From the NCBI RefSeq assembly GCF_025147325.1, contig NZ_CP102262.1, forward strand, positions 2,542,001 to 2,606,000: a stretch of 64,000 nt of DNA, read 5' to 3'. The DNA is from Bacteroides stercoris ATCC 43183 (lineage in GTDB: Bacteria; Bacteroidota; Bacteroidia; Bacteroidales; Bacteroidaceae). The notes below the pieces were generated by a model. That model did not search any database. It was not told where the DNA came from and worked only from the letters and a program-made list of their open reading frames with translations. Each line of letters starts with the position of its first letter. Positions within the stretch are counted from its first letter, which is position 1. The position numbers and the translations under genes are program-made. Shown piece after piece: positions 26,754-35,157 of this stretch.

Positions 26754-29015
26754 TTAATTTCTTATTTCTTTTATAATCTTAATCAGTCCCTTCGTCAGTG
26801 TGCCGAGCTGTTCCGGTTTGATGATAAAGGGCGGCATCAGATACACCAGCTTGCCGAACGGACGCACCCAGATACCTTCCTCGACGAAGCGCCGTTGCAT
26901 CCATGCCATATCCACCGGACGTTTGGTCTCTATCACGCCGATGGCTCCGAGTACGCGCACATCCGCCACTTGCGGCAGTTGGCGCGCGGGTTCCAGCTCT
27001 TGCTTCAACTGCGCTTCGATGCGCGCCACCTTCTCCTGCCAGTTGTATTCGGGAGACGTGAGCAGGCGTACCGATGCACATGCCACGGCGCATGCCAGCG
27101 GGTTTCCCATAAACGTGGGCCCGTGCATGAATGCACCCGGGGCGTGGTTGGAGATGGTGTCCGCCACTTCGTTGGTGGCCAGTACGGCGGAAAGCGTCAT
27201 GTAGCCGCCGGTCAACGCCTTACCTATGCACATGATGTCCGGTTCTACTCCGGCATGTTCCCAGGCAAACAGCTTTCCGGTGCGTCCGAAGCCCGTCGCT
27301 ATTTCATCGAAGATAAGCAGCAGACCGTGTTCGCGGCATAGCTTTGCCGCTTCGCGCAGATACTGCGGATGATAGAACCACATGCCGCCTGCACCCTGTA
27401 CCACGGGTTCCAGTATCAGGGCGGCCAGCTCGTCGGCATGCTGTTCGATGGTTTCCTGTAGCGGGCGGATATCTTCTGGATTCCATTCGCCGTCGAAACG
27501 CGAGCGGGGCTGCGGAACGAAATACCGCACGGGCAGTGCCGAGCCGAACAGCGAGTGCATCCCCGTCACCGGATCGCACACCGACATAGCATTCCACGTA
27601 TCTCCGTGATAGCCGCTGCGGATGGTGACGAAGTTCTGCTTCTTGACGGAGGTACTCTGCGACGAAGCCCCTTGCCCTTTGGCATACCAGTACTGCACGG
27701 CCATTTTCAGGGCCACTTCCATGGCCACCGAGCCGGAGTCGGCATAGAATATCTTCTGCATGGACGGCGGAACCAGCGGCAGCAGCAGTTTGCCCAGCTC
27801 GATGGCAGGGTCGTGCGTCAGTCCGCCGAACATGACGTGCGACATCTTGCCGAGCTGCTCTGTGGCCGCCCGGTTCAGTACCGGATGATTGTAACCGTGC
27901 ACGGCGCACCACCAGGAGGACATTCCCTCTATCAGGGTCTGCCCGCTTTCCAGTGTAATCGTTGCCCCGTCCGCCTGCTTCACCTTATATACAGGCAGCG
28001 GATGGGTGGTCGAGGTGTATGGATGCCACAGGTGCTCGCGGTCGAATTGCGAACCGCAGAACTCGTATCCGGCTTCTTCTATCAGTTTCTTGTCATCGGA
28101 AACTTTGGAGCCGAGCGTCGTCAGCAGGTCGCCCACGATAGCCGAGTTGATACCTATATATAAGGACTTCTTCACCGCATCCTTGCTCAGTTGCGAGCGT
28201 CCGCCGGCAAAGCGCAGGTAGGCGGTGGGGTTGATGAAGCGGAACAGGGCGACGGTCACCAATACCTCTTCTTCCGTCAGCGGCGGGCGGTTCTCCAGCG
28301 GAGTGCCCGGAATGGGGCTGAGCAGGTTGATGGGAATGGATTGTACCCCCAGCTCTTTCAGGGTGAAAGCAAACTCAATGCGCTGTTCCATCGTCTCGCC
28401 CATACCGATGATGCCGCCGCTGCAAATGTCCATGCCTGCGTTGCGGGCTGCCTGCAAGGTGCGCAGCTTGTCTTCCTGCGTGTGCGTGCTGCACAGGGTG
28501 GGGAAGAAAGAGGGGGCTGTTTCCAGGTTGCAGTGGTAGCGGGTGACGCCGGCATTGTGCAGGGCGCGTAGCTCTTCTTCGGCCAGCAGGCCTAAGGATG
28601 CGCATAATTGTATGGATGAGTGGCGGCGCATGTAGCGCACTGTATTACAGAGTTGTTCCAATTGTTTGGGAGAGGGTTTCCGTCCGCTCGTAACGAGGGA
28701 GAAGCGGTTGACATCCTGCCGTTCATTGTATTGTGCCTGTTTGAGGCATTCTTCAGCGGAGAGTAGGTTGTAAACGTCGGCTTGGGTGTGATAGTGGGAA
28801 GATTGTGCGCACCATTTGCAGTTTTCGGGGCAGCGTCCCGACTTGGCGTTGATGATGGAGCACATGTCAAACTCATGCTGCGAGCATTGTACGGTAATCT
28901 CGTGTGCAGCGGCGTAAAGCGCTTCACGGTCGGCGGTATTCGCCAGCCAGGCGGCTTGGTCGGGCGATATGTCTATGCCTGCCAGCACCCGGGCTTTCAG
29001 TTCGTCGATAGTCAT
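26754..29015 (-). CDS. bioBA: Biotin synthase / DAPA aminotransferase fusion (BioB-BioA)
   Basis: A 753-residue bifunctional enzyme. Residues 1 to about 320 are BioB, with the radical-SAM motif C62, C66, C69 in CPENCKWC and conserved N and R residues for the [2Fe-2S] cluster. Residues about 324-753 are BioA, a class III aminotransferase using SAM as amino donor, with [23 protein letters not shown] and Schiff-base lysine K599 in [11 protein letters not shown]. The fusion joins the third and last biotin steps; such BioAB proteins are known in Bacteroides. The start at [10 protein letters not shown] is where BioB homology begins. The frame is open 60 codons further upstream (see the leader feature). 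Confidence 0.92.
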   Translation of the reverse strand: MTIDELKARVLAGIDISPDQAAWLANTADREALYAAAHEITVQCSQHEFDMCSIINAKSGRCPENCKWCAQSSHYHTQADVYNLLSAEECLKQAQYNERQDVNRFSLVTSGRKPSPKQLEQLCNTVRYMRRHSSIQLCASLGLLAEEELRALHNAGVTRYHCNLETAPSFFPTLCSTHTQEDKLRTLQAARNAGMDICSGGIIGMGETMEQRIEFAFTLKELGVQSIPINLLSPIPGTPLENRPPLTEEEVLVTVALFRFINPTAYLRFAGGRSQLSKDAVKKSLYIGINSAIVGDLLTTLGSKVSDDKKLIEEAGYEFCGSQFDREHLWHPYTSTTHPLPVYKVKQADGATITLESGQTLIEGMSSWWCAVHGYNHPVLNRAATEQLGKMSHVMFGGLTHDPAIELGKLLLPLVPPSMQKIFYADSGSVAMEVALKMAVQYWYAKGQGASSQSTSVKKQNFVTIRSGYHGDTWNAMSVCDPVTGMHSLFGSALPVRYFVPQPRSRFDGEWNPEDIRPLQETIEQHADELAALILEPVVQGAGGMWFYHPQYLREAAKLCREHGLLLIFDEIATGFGRTGKLFAWEHAGVEPDIMCIGKALTGGYMTLSAVLATNEVADTISNHAPGAFMHGPTFMGNPLACAVACASVRLLTSPEYNWQEKVARIEAQLKQELEPARQLPQVADVRVLGAIGVIETKRPVDMAWMQRRFVEEGIWVRPFGKLVYLMPPFIIKPEQLGTLTKGLIKIIKEIRN

Positions 29016-29195
29016 GGTGTGAATAGAATAGGGGATAGTCCGAACCGTGTCCTGCTTCCGTAGCGAACTGTCGGCCACGTTCTTGCGCAGACAACCGATT
29101 GTGACGCATCTGCCTATGCTGGCGAATGCGGCGTACGACTTCCGGCTCCAGCGGCGGAAGCGTATCGTCTGTGCAGGGGATTGATTGCGTTTCAC
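29016..29195 (-). other. In-frame leader peptide or N-terminal extension ahead of bioBA
   Basis: Sixty codons, opening with GTG at 29195, run in frame and without a stop into bioBA. The peptide is basic and aromatic at first, containing [18 protein letters not shown], and has no BioB homology. Similar RWSRKxYAxFxS peptides precede other genes in Bacteroidetes as I recall, but I cannot confirm this here. It lies about 40 bases after the promoter element at 29233-29240, so it would be the first translated part of the transcript. It may be an independent leader or an extension of BioB. Confidence 0.45.
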
Positions 29196-29232
29196 GGGTT
29201 CGGTATTTTGTTATAGATTCTTTTGACGGTGG

Positions 29233-29240
29233 CAAATGTA
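29233..29240 (-). promoter_or_regulatory. Promoter -7 element of the biotin operon
   Basis: The minus-strand sequence TACATTTG matches TAnnTTTG. It predicts a leader of about 210 bases before the bioBA ATG at 29015. No -33 TTTG is obvious. Confidence 0.5.
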
Positions 29241-29373
29241 GGAAATAAAAACGAGAAAGAATTTTATATGGCTGAAAATATATAAAGAAAAGTAGGCAGG
29301 GCGGTTGGAGAAACGCTTGCTTCCTTTTTGCCAGCGTAAGCAATCCTTTATGGTTTATAGGGGAGAACGGCGG

Positions 29374-29544
29374 ATACCTCTATGGGGTACGGAAAGTACC
29401 AAAGGCTGGTATGGGAAGTACCAATGTTTGGTACGTCGGATACCAACGTTTGGTACAACGGCTACCAACATAGGGTACGATGAATACCAACCGTTGGTAT
29501 TGTCGGTATCCCACGGTGATATTCATTGTACCCAACGGAGGTAT
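29374..29544. repeat. Palindromic 22-bp array 2 (eight units)
   Basis: Eight 17-bp units start at 29374, 29396, 29418, 29440, 29462, 29484, 29506 and 29528, each followed by a 5-bp spacer. They share the RTACCAnnnnnTGGTAY consensus of array 1. Unit six, ATACCAACCGTTGGTAT, is a perfect 8-1-8 palindrome; unit seven is the most decayed. The array lies between the nrdG stop (29589) and the biotin promoter, so it is downstream of nrdDG and upstream of bioBA. Confidence 0.9.
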
Positions 29545-29588
29545 AGGTTTATGTCTATGTAGAGAAAGATATAATACAGTGAAAGGAG

Positions 29589-30089
29589 TTATAACTTCGG
29601 GTTGTAAACGTAATCCACCGCTTTTTTGGCTTTCAGCGACGCTTGTACGTCTATCAGCCGTTGGTTGCTGCTGCCACGGAAGTAGAGATCTTCGTCGCGC
29701 AGTTCTTCTTTGAATTTGCCGTCCACCAGCACGTCGATGTACTCCAACAGTTTTGCCTGGCGGGGATTGTGCAGTAACGTTTCAAATGTATACCCCGTAT
29801 AGCACCAGATGTTCTTCCGGCTCTGCCGCTTGATGGCATGTGCCAGTTCGGTGAAGCCTTCGGGCTGGTACATAGGGTCGCCACCGCTGAATGTCACATC
29901 GGCAAAGCTGTCGGCAAGCACCTTTTGCAGTATTTCATCGGTGCTCATCCAGCGTCCGCGGTTGATGTCCCACGATTCCGGATTATGACAGCCCGGACAT
30001 CCGTTGGGACATCCGGCTGCGTAGATGGCGGTACGGAATCCCGGACCGTCCACCGTAGTATCTTCTATTATATCAAGAATGGAAAGCAC
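29589..30089 (-). CDS. nrdG: Anaerobic ribonucleotide reductase activating enzyme
   Basis: A 166-residue radical-SAM enzyme that generates the glycyl radical on NrdD. The cluster motif is C27, C31, C34 in CPNGCPGC, and the GGDPMY segment binds SAM. Length is typical. It lies 10 bases after nrdD on the same strand, the usual nrdDG order. It allows deoxynucleotide synthesis without oxygen, in line with an obligate anaerobe. Confidence 0.95.
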   Translation of the reverse strand: MLSILDIIEDTTVDGPGFRTAIYAAGCPNGCPGCHNPESWDINRGRWMSTDEILQKVLADSFADVTFSGGDPMYQPEGFTELAHAIKRQSRKNIWCYTGYTFETLLHNPRQAKLLEYIDVLVDGKFKEELRDEDLYFRGSSNQRLIDVQASLKAKKAVDYVYNPKL

Positions 30090-30099
30090 TATTCAACTT

Positions 30100-32310
30100 T
30101 TAATTTTCATGGATTACTCTGTCGTTCAGCTCGGCGAGCTTGGCTTGATTCCAGCGGTCGGTAGTACCTACCAGATAGCCGGTGATGCGCTGTAGCTTGT
30201 CGATGTGGGTGCTGCCGCACTTGGGACAGGCTTCCAGGTTGACGGTAGAGTTTTCGTATCCGCAGTCCAGGCAGCGGTTGCGGTTGTGATTTACCGAGCC
30301 GTAACCGATGTTGTACCGGTCCATCATGTCCACCACACGCATAATGACTTCGGGGTTGTGGGTGGCGTCGCCGTCAATTTCTACGTAGAAGATGTGTCCG
30401 CCACGGGTCAGGTCGTGGTAGGGGGCCTCGATTTCGGCTTTATGGCGGGCGCTGCACTTGTAGTACACGGGCACGTGGTTGGAGTTGGTGTAATAATCAC
30501 GGTCCGTAATGCCCGGCAGGCAGCCGAACTTCTTGCGGTCTACACGTGTGAACTTGCCCGACAGCCCTTCGGCAGGCGTGGCCAGTACGCTGTAATTATG
30601 CTGGTATTGGTCGGAGAACTGGTTGGCACGGTCGCGCATGTAAGTCACGATTCTGAGTCCCAGTTCCTGAGCCTCTTCCGACTCTCCGTGATGCTTGCCC
30701 AAAAGCGCCACAAGACATTCCGCCAGACCGATGAACCCGATGCCCAGCGTACCCTGATTGATTACGGACGAGATGTCGTCGTTCGGTTTGAGCTTGTCGC
30801 AGCCTATCCACAAAGCGGACATCAGCAGAGGGAACTGCTTGGCGAACGCTGTTTTCTGGAACTCCATGCGTTCATGCAGTTGGCGTGCGGTGATGTCGAG
30901 CATGGCATCCAGCTTGGCGAAGAAACGGGCGATGCGCTGTTCCTTATCCGTAATGCCCATGCACTCTATGGCAAGGCGCACAATGTTGATTGTGGAGAAA
31001 GACAGGTTGCCGCGTCCGATGGATGTCTTGGGGCCGAAACGGTTCTCGAATACGCGTGTACGGCATCCCATGGTGGCTACTTCGTGCTCGTAGCGTTTCG
31101 GGTCGTCGGCTTTCCAGTCGTCACTTTGGTTGAAGGTGGCGTCCAGGTTCAGGAAGTTCGGGAAGAAACGGCGTGCGGTGACCTTGCAGGCAAGTTGGTA
31201 GAGGTCGTAGTTGCGGTCTTCGGGCAGATAGCTTACGCCGCGTTTCTTTTTCCATATCTGAATGGGGAAGATGGCCGTTTCGCCGTTGCCCACGCCCTGG
31301 TACGTGCTTTTCAGCAGTTCGCGGATGATGCAGCGTCCCTCGGCGGAAGTATCCGTACCGTAGTTGATGGAGCTGAATACCACCTGGTTGCCGCCGCGCG
31401 AGTGTATCGTGTTCATGTTGTGGATGAACGCTTCCATGGACTGATGCACGCGGGCTACGGTCTTGTTCACGGCATGCTGGATGATGCGCTGCTCGCCGGT
31501 GAGGCCGTCCAGCGGCTGTTGCAGGTAATCGGTGAGCTCTTTCCGGTAGAGATGTGAGTAATCCTCACCGTTCAGCTCTTCCAGGTTCTTTACTTCCTCG
31601 ATGAAGCTGTTGCGCACGTAGGGAGCAAGGTAGAAGTCGAACGCGGGAATCGCCTGTCCGCCGTGCATTTCGTTCTGGGCGGTTTCCAATGAGATGCAGC
31701 CCAGTATGCTGGCGGTCTCAATGCGTTTCGCAGGGCGCGACTCTCCGTGTCCGGCAGAGAAGCCGTATGTAAGGATGCGGTCCAGCGGGTGCTGTACGCA
31801 TGTCAGGCTTTTGGTGGGGTAATAATCCTTATCGTGGATGTGCAGATAGTTTTGGCTGACGGCATCCAGCACTTCTTCGCTCAGTAGATAGTCGTCAACG
31901 AAAGGTTTGGTGGTTTCGCTGGCAAACTTCATCATCATGCCCGCCGGGGTGTCGGCGTTCATATTGGCATTCTCGCGGGTGATGTCGTTGGATTTGATGT
32001 TGATGATTTCCAGAAACATATCGCGTGTTTTCGCCTTGCGGGCAATGCTACGCTGGTTGCGGTAGGCAATGTATTTCTGTGCTACATCTTTACGGCTGCT
32101 CTTCATCAGTTCCATTTCCACCAGGTCCTGAATGGCTTCCACCGTCATCTGGGCATCGCCCTTAAAGGAGATGTGGTCGGTGATCTGGCGTATCAGTTGC
32201 ATGTCTTCTCCCTTGTCCGTATGGAGCATGGCCTTGCGGATGGCAGTTACTATTTTCTCTTCATTGAAGCCGACGATGCGCCCGTCACGCTTGAGTACCG
32301 TTTGTATCAT
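30100..32310 (-). CDS. nrdD: Anaerobic ribonucleoside-triphosphate reductase
   Basis: A 736-residue class III reductase. An N-terminal ATP-cone (about 1-95, KRDGRIVGFNEEKI) mediates allosteric control. The barrel core includes GGNQVVFSSINYGTD. The C-terminal zinc site has CLDCGYENS and CPKCGS. The glycyl-radical region is RITGYLVGTTDRWN, with Gly711 the likely radical site. It reduces all four NTPs to dNTPs. Its start lies about 50 bases after a TACCTTTG promoter element, next to a candidate operator palindrome. Confidence 0.95.
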   Translation of the reverse strand: MIQTVLKRDGRIVGFNEEKIVTAIRKAMLHTDKGEDMQLIRQITDHISFKGDAQMTVEAIQDLVEMELMKSSRKDVAQKYIAYRNQRSIARKAKTRDMFLEIINIKSNDITRENANMNADTPAGMMMKFASETTKPFVDDYLLSEEVLDAVSQNYLHIHDKDYYPTKSLTCVQHPLDRILTYGFSAGHGESRPAKRIETASILGCISLETAQNEMHGGQAIPAFDFYLAPYVRNSFIEEVKNLEELNGEDYSHLYRKELTDYLQQPLDGLTGEQRIIQHAVNKTVARVHQSMEAFIHNMNTIHSRGGNQVVFSSINYGTDTSAEGRCIIRELLKSTYQGVGNGETAIFPIQIWKKKRGVSYLPEDRNYDLYQLACKVTARRFFPNFLNLDATFNQSDDWKADDPKRYEHEVATMGCRTRVFENRFGPKTSIGRGNLSFSTINIVRLAIECMGITDKEQRIARFFAKLDAMLDITARQLHERMEFQKTAFAKQFPLLMSALWIGCDKLKPNDDISSVINQGTLGIGFIGLAECLVALLGKHHGESEEAQELGLRIVTYMRDRANQFSDQYQHNYSVLATPAEGLSGKFTRVDRKKFGCLPGITDRDYYTNSNHVPVYYKCSARHKAEIEAPYHDLTRGGHIFYVEIDGDATHNPEVIMRVVDMMDRYNIGYGSVNHNRNRCLDCGYENSTVNLEACPKCGSTHIDKLQRITGYLVGTTDRWNQAKLAELNDRVIHEN

Positions 32311-32355
32311 GTTGATTGTATTTTTAGATTTTACAAATAGGAGTTAATTGCGAAA

Positions 32356-32363
32356 CAAAGGTA
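32356..32363 (-). promoter_or_regulatory. Promoter -7 element of nrdD-nrdG
   Basis: The minus-strand sequence TACCTTTG matches TAnnTTTG. A leader of about 38 bases is predicted. The rest of the 363-base gap 32311-32673 is AT-rich and holds a palindrome, a short TTGATAATCAA inverted repeat at 32428-32438, and the promoter of the divergent gene. Confidence 0.55.
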
Positions 32364-32378
32364 TGATAGTTTTCTGTA

Positions 32379-32401
32379 AGTTTTCTGTTTTGGAAAACTT
32401 T
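32379..32401. promoter_or_regulatory. Candidate operator upstream of nrdD
   Basis: AAGTTTTC and GAAAACTT form a perfect 8-bp inverted repeat around seven bases, covering the expected -33 region of the nrdD promoter. A further GGAAAACTTT half-site lies near 32457. No regulator can be named; it does not match the NrdR box. Confidence 0.35.
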
Positions 32402-32565
32402 TGTTGGATTAAAAATGGTTAATGTATTGATAATCAAATATGCTTTGTTGTAAAATGGAAAACTTTATAGAATTTGATGCTTTTACAATTGTATCTTATT
32501 GATAATTATGAGATAATATATCTGTCAATCTATTTCAAAATGACAGATGAGAAATAGGGATTTTA

Positions 32566-32599
32566 TTTGTTGTTTTCTTAAATACTTTGGTTATATTTG
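32566..32599 (+). promoter_or_regulatory. Promoter for the MetE-like gene
   Basis: TATATTTG at 32592-32599 is a -7 element and TTTG at 32566-32569 a possible -33 element, with a slightly long gap of 22. The ATG follows about 75 bases after the -7 element. Confidence 0.5.
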
Positions 32600-32673
32600 C
32601 TTCTCTTTGTTCTTTGTATGAATAGGGTAAAGACTTGAATTTCTAACTATTATCAGTTAAAAGAAAAGTGAAT

Positions 32674-33642
32674 ATGGGAAAACTGTTTCCACCTTTTAAG
32701 GTCGATATTGCGGGAGCATTATGTGTACCTTTTACGTTGCGGGATGCAAGAAACCGATATCAGCACGGGCAAATCAGCCTGTCGGCATTGCGTGCCATTG
32801 AAAATAAGGAAATATGCAAATTAATGGAGCGATTGAAGCTGGAAGGTATAGAGGTTGTGACAGATGGCGGATTTCGGAGTTATGACTTTTTGGAAGGCTG
32901 GGAAGGTATCCGTTGCAGAGACAATGCTGATTCTTCATTGGAAAAGAAGCTGGAAGTGACCGGCAGAATCGGTTTGCTTCATCACCCTATCCTTGAAGAT
33001 TTTGTTTTTCTGCTAAAGAATACCGCGGAAAATGTATTGCCAAAGCAGCATATACCGTCGCCCGGCAAAATGTTGATGAGGATTCTTCGTGAAACGGAAG
33101 CCGGGTGCTTGAAGTCGGTTTATCCGGATTTGAACATACTGTTGGATGATTTGGCTGTCGCTTATAAGAAGTTGTTGGAAGGGTTGTATGAGGCGGGTTG
33201 CCGTTATGTACAGTTCGAGGGAGTCAAATCCATGCTGACCGATGAAGCTGCCCGTCTTAACAACCGGGTACTGCGCGAGCGTCCCGAAGGATTGTTTGTA
33301 GCGTTTCATGCCGCAACGGATATGTTGATACGGTTGCACGGGGCGGATGCTTACTTCTTGAATTACGATTGTGGAATTTGCGACCGTAGCCGTCTGCTGT
33401 GGTTTGTGCATGAACGGGAAGCTGTGTTTGGCTTCGTGCTTTCTTATTACCCCGATGAGGAAGAACTGGATGAATTGCAGGCCAAGATGGAAGAAGTGTT
33501 GAATTATATACCGATGAAGCATTTGACGCTCTGTCTGCCCGATGCGGATAACCTTCTCAATCCTTCGGAAGAGGATGAGGTGAAACAGTGGAAGACTGTG
33601 AGGTTGGCTAAGGATATGGCAAACCGTATATTCTCAGTCTGA
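32674..33642 (+). CDS. MetE C-terminal-domain-like protein lacking the zinc ligands
   Basis: A 322-residue protein with the fold of the cobalamin-independent methionine synthase catalytic domain (YxjG/YxjH-like). It has ADIAGALCVPF at the start, EVVTDGGFRSYDF, and a KWxxG-like C-terminal helix. The active-site zinc ligands of MetE are not conserved: the HxC motif reads FHAATDM, and the later PDCG motif reads PDADNLL. Homocysteine activation by zinc therefore looks unlikely, and the true reaction is unknown. ATG 32674 was chosen over the in-frame GTG at 32668. It stands alone between its promoter and a mini-element. Confidence 0.65.
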   Translation: MGKLFPPFKVDIAGALCVPFTLRDARNRYQHGQISLSALRAIENKEICKLMERLKLEGIEVVTDGGFRSYDFLEGWEGIRCRDNADSSLEKKLEVTGRIGLLHHPILEDFVFLLKNTAENVLPKQHIPSPGKMLMRILRETEAGCLKSVYPDLNILLDDLAVAYKKLLEGLYEAGCRYVQFEGVKSMLTDEAARLNNRVLRERPEGLFVAFHAATDMLIRLHGADAYFLNYDCGICDRSRLLWFVHEREAVFGFVLSYYPDEEELDELQAKMEEVLNYIPMKHLTLCLPDADNLLNPSEEDEVKQWKTVRLAKDMANRIFSV

Positions 33643-33741
33643 ATGCACACGCTGTTCATCTGAGCATGTTATTATGCCGGTTACGTATTTCAGTCTGCCG
33701 GTCTGCGTGGCCGCAAGTCAATTCTATAAAATCAACGAATG

Positions 33742-33900
33742 TGTGTCAAAACTAAAATCCGTTTATTATTTGTTTCTTTTTTAGGCACGGATTACGCGGA
33801 AAACACGGATTTCACAAATTTTCTTTATTCTTTTTCTGTGAAATCCGTGTTTTCCGCGTAATCCGTGTCTAAAAGAAATCGTCAAGTGTATTTTGACACA
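33742..33900. mobile_element. MITE-like element with 10-bp terminal inverted repeats and a long hairpin
   Basis: The ends are TGTGTCAAAA (33742-33751) and TTTTGACACA (33891-33900), a perfect inverted pair. Inside, a 38-bp stem at 33779-33816 pairs with 33837-33874 with only one G/T position out of register, around a 20-base pyrimidine-rich loop. The stem begins with AGGCACGGATTACGCGG. There is no coding capacity. It fills most of the gap between the MetE-like gene and the convergent TlpA-like gene. It may also end transcription from both sides. Confidence 0.65.
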
Positions 33901-33936
33901 TCTCCGTTGGTCTTATATTCTGCCGGCTTTCTTTGC

Positions 33937-35049
33937 TTATTTAAGAACCTCAGCCAATTTCTCTTGCAATTCTTCTCCGTGCAAGCCGCGTGCAAGGATG
34001 ATTCCGTCACCGTCAATCAGTACAGTGTGAGGAATGCTGCTTACGGCATACAACTTGGCGCCTTCGCAGTTCCAGTATTTCAGGTCGGACATCTGCGGCC
34101 AGGTGATATTCAGTTTCTTGATAGCCTCTTTCCAGGAATCACCGCTCTGGTCTAAGGAAACGCCTACAATCTCGAAATTCTTGTTCTTGTATTTGGCGTA
34201 TGCCTCTACCAGATTGGGCATTTCGCGACGGCACGGGCCACACCAGCTTGCCCAGAAGTCAACGAGCACTGTTTTGCCCTTGCCCACATAGTCGGACAGT
34301 TTTACCGTTTTTCCTTCGGGGGTCTGCATTTCAAAGTCCGTAAACTTTTGACCTACGGCAGTGGCTTTCATCTTTTCTACGTTCTCCTTGATGCGGATGA
34401 TGGTTTCGTCGTTGTTGTATGCTGCGGGGATTTGCGACATCAGCGGATCGAGTTCTTCCACATCCATGTAATAATGGTTCTTCTTGAGCAGGAATACTCC
34501 CACTGCGTTATTGATGTTTTGTTTGATTCCCTCTTTGGCGGTGGCGATATATTGCTCTTCCAGATCATTCATCTGCTTGGCTTTGGCTTCGCGCTGTTCG
34601 TCTGTCAGGGCTGTGTCGGACATGGACTGGTAGATAGCGTTCATCTGTTGGTTCAGTTCGTTTTGCTTGTCCCGGATGCGTTGGTAAATATCATTGTTGG
34701 CTGTACCGGTGGCAGAGTCGCCTTCGCCGGAAGTCAGTTTGATGTTGATTGCTCCGTTTTCGAGGAAGAAGTCCATCAGCACACCTTCTTTCCCGGAGGG
34801 TTGGCACGTGATATAGCGGTTCACAGCACTGTCCTGCGTTCCTTTGAAGGTGAAGGTTCCGTTGGTGATGACTGCAGAATCGAGTTTTACGAGCTGGCGG
34901 CCTTCTGCGGTTTGCAGATAAACGGTATCGCCATCGGCAGCGCCTTCTACTGTTCCGGTTACGGTGTAACCTTTGTTTCCGCTGTTACAAGCTGCGAATA
35001 CGGCAGCGGCAGCGAGCAGGTAAGTTAATTTTTTCATTGCTTTGTTCAT
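33937..35049 (-). CDS. TlpA/ResA-like thiol-disulfide lipoprotein with DUF4369 domain
   Basis: A 370-residue predicted lipoprotein with a signal peptide ending in the lipobox AAC (Cys21). A DUF4369 beta domain (about 28-120, TVEGAADGDTVYLQT) and a helical middle precede a C-terminal thioredoxin fold with FWASWCGPCRREMP (C270, C273) and the cis-proline loop VSSIPHTVLID. It would act as a thiol oxidoreductase at the periplasmic face of a membrane. This architecture is common in Bacteroides. The ATG at 35037 (MKKLTYLL) is an equally good start. A TATCTTTG promoter element lies just upstream. Confidence 0.87.
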   Translation of the reverse strand: MNKAMKKLTYLLAAAAVFAACNSGNKGYTVTGTVEGAADGDTVYLQTAEGRQLVKLDSAVITNGTFTFKGTQDSAVNRYITCQPSGKEGVLMDFFLENGAINIKLTSGEGDSATGTANNDIYQRIRDKQNELNQQMNAIYQSMSDTALTDEQREAKAKQMNDLEEQYIATAKEGIKQNINNAVGVFLLKKNHYYMDVEELDPLMSQIPAAYNNDETIIRIKENVEKMKATAVGQKFTDFEMQTPEGKTVKLSDYVGKGKTVLVDFWASWCGPCRREMPNLVEAYAKYKNKNFEIVGVSLDQSGDSWKEAIKKLNITWPQMSDLKYWNCEGAKLYAVSSIPHTVLIDGDGIILARGLHGEELQEKLAEVLK

Positions 35050-35070
35050 TTAATAAATAAATAGTTGCAG

Positions 35071-35078
35071 CAAAGATA
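35071..35078 (-). promoter_or_regulatory. Promoter -7 element of the TlpA-like gene
   Basis: The minus-strand sequence TATCTTTG matches TAnnTTTG, about 22-34 bases before the possible starts. It lies right after the rpsP terminator. Confidence 0.5.
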
Positions 35079-35085
35079 ATAATAA

Positions 35086-35118
35086 AAAATCCTCACCGGC
35101 ATAACCAATGAGGATTTT
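35086..35118 (-). terminator. Rho-independent terminator of rpsP
   Basis: AAAATCCTCA and TGAGGATTTT form a 10-bp stem around a 13-base loop. Read on the minus strand the stem is followed by a T run, 40 bases past the rpsP stop. Confidence 0.75.
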
Positions 35119-35157
35119 ATGTTTTTTGTCCCTTTTTTACAAGGATAGCTCTGCTTT

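Noticed and set aside
30205..31557. A 450-residue plus-strand frame
   Set aside because: It is antisense to nrdD, whose motifs are complete. It is composition-driven.
32428..32438. FNR/CRP-type site TTGATAATCAA before the MetE-like gene
   Set aside because: The half-sites are separated by one base instead of four, so it does not fit the FNR or CRP spacing. In AT-rich DNA such a match is expected by chance.
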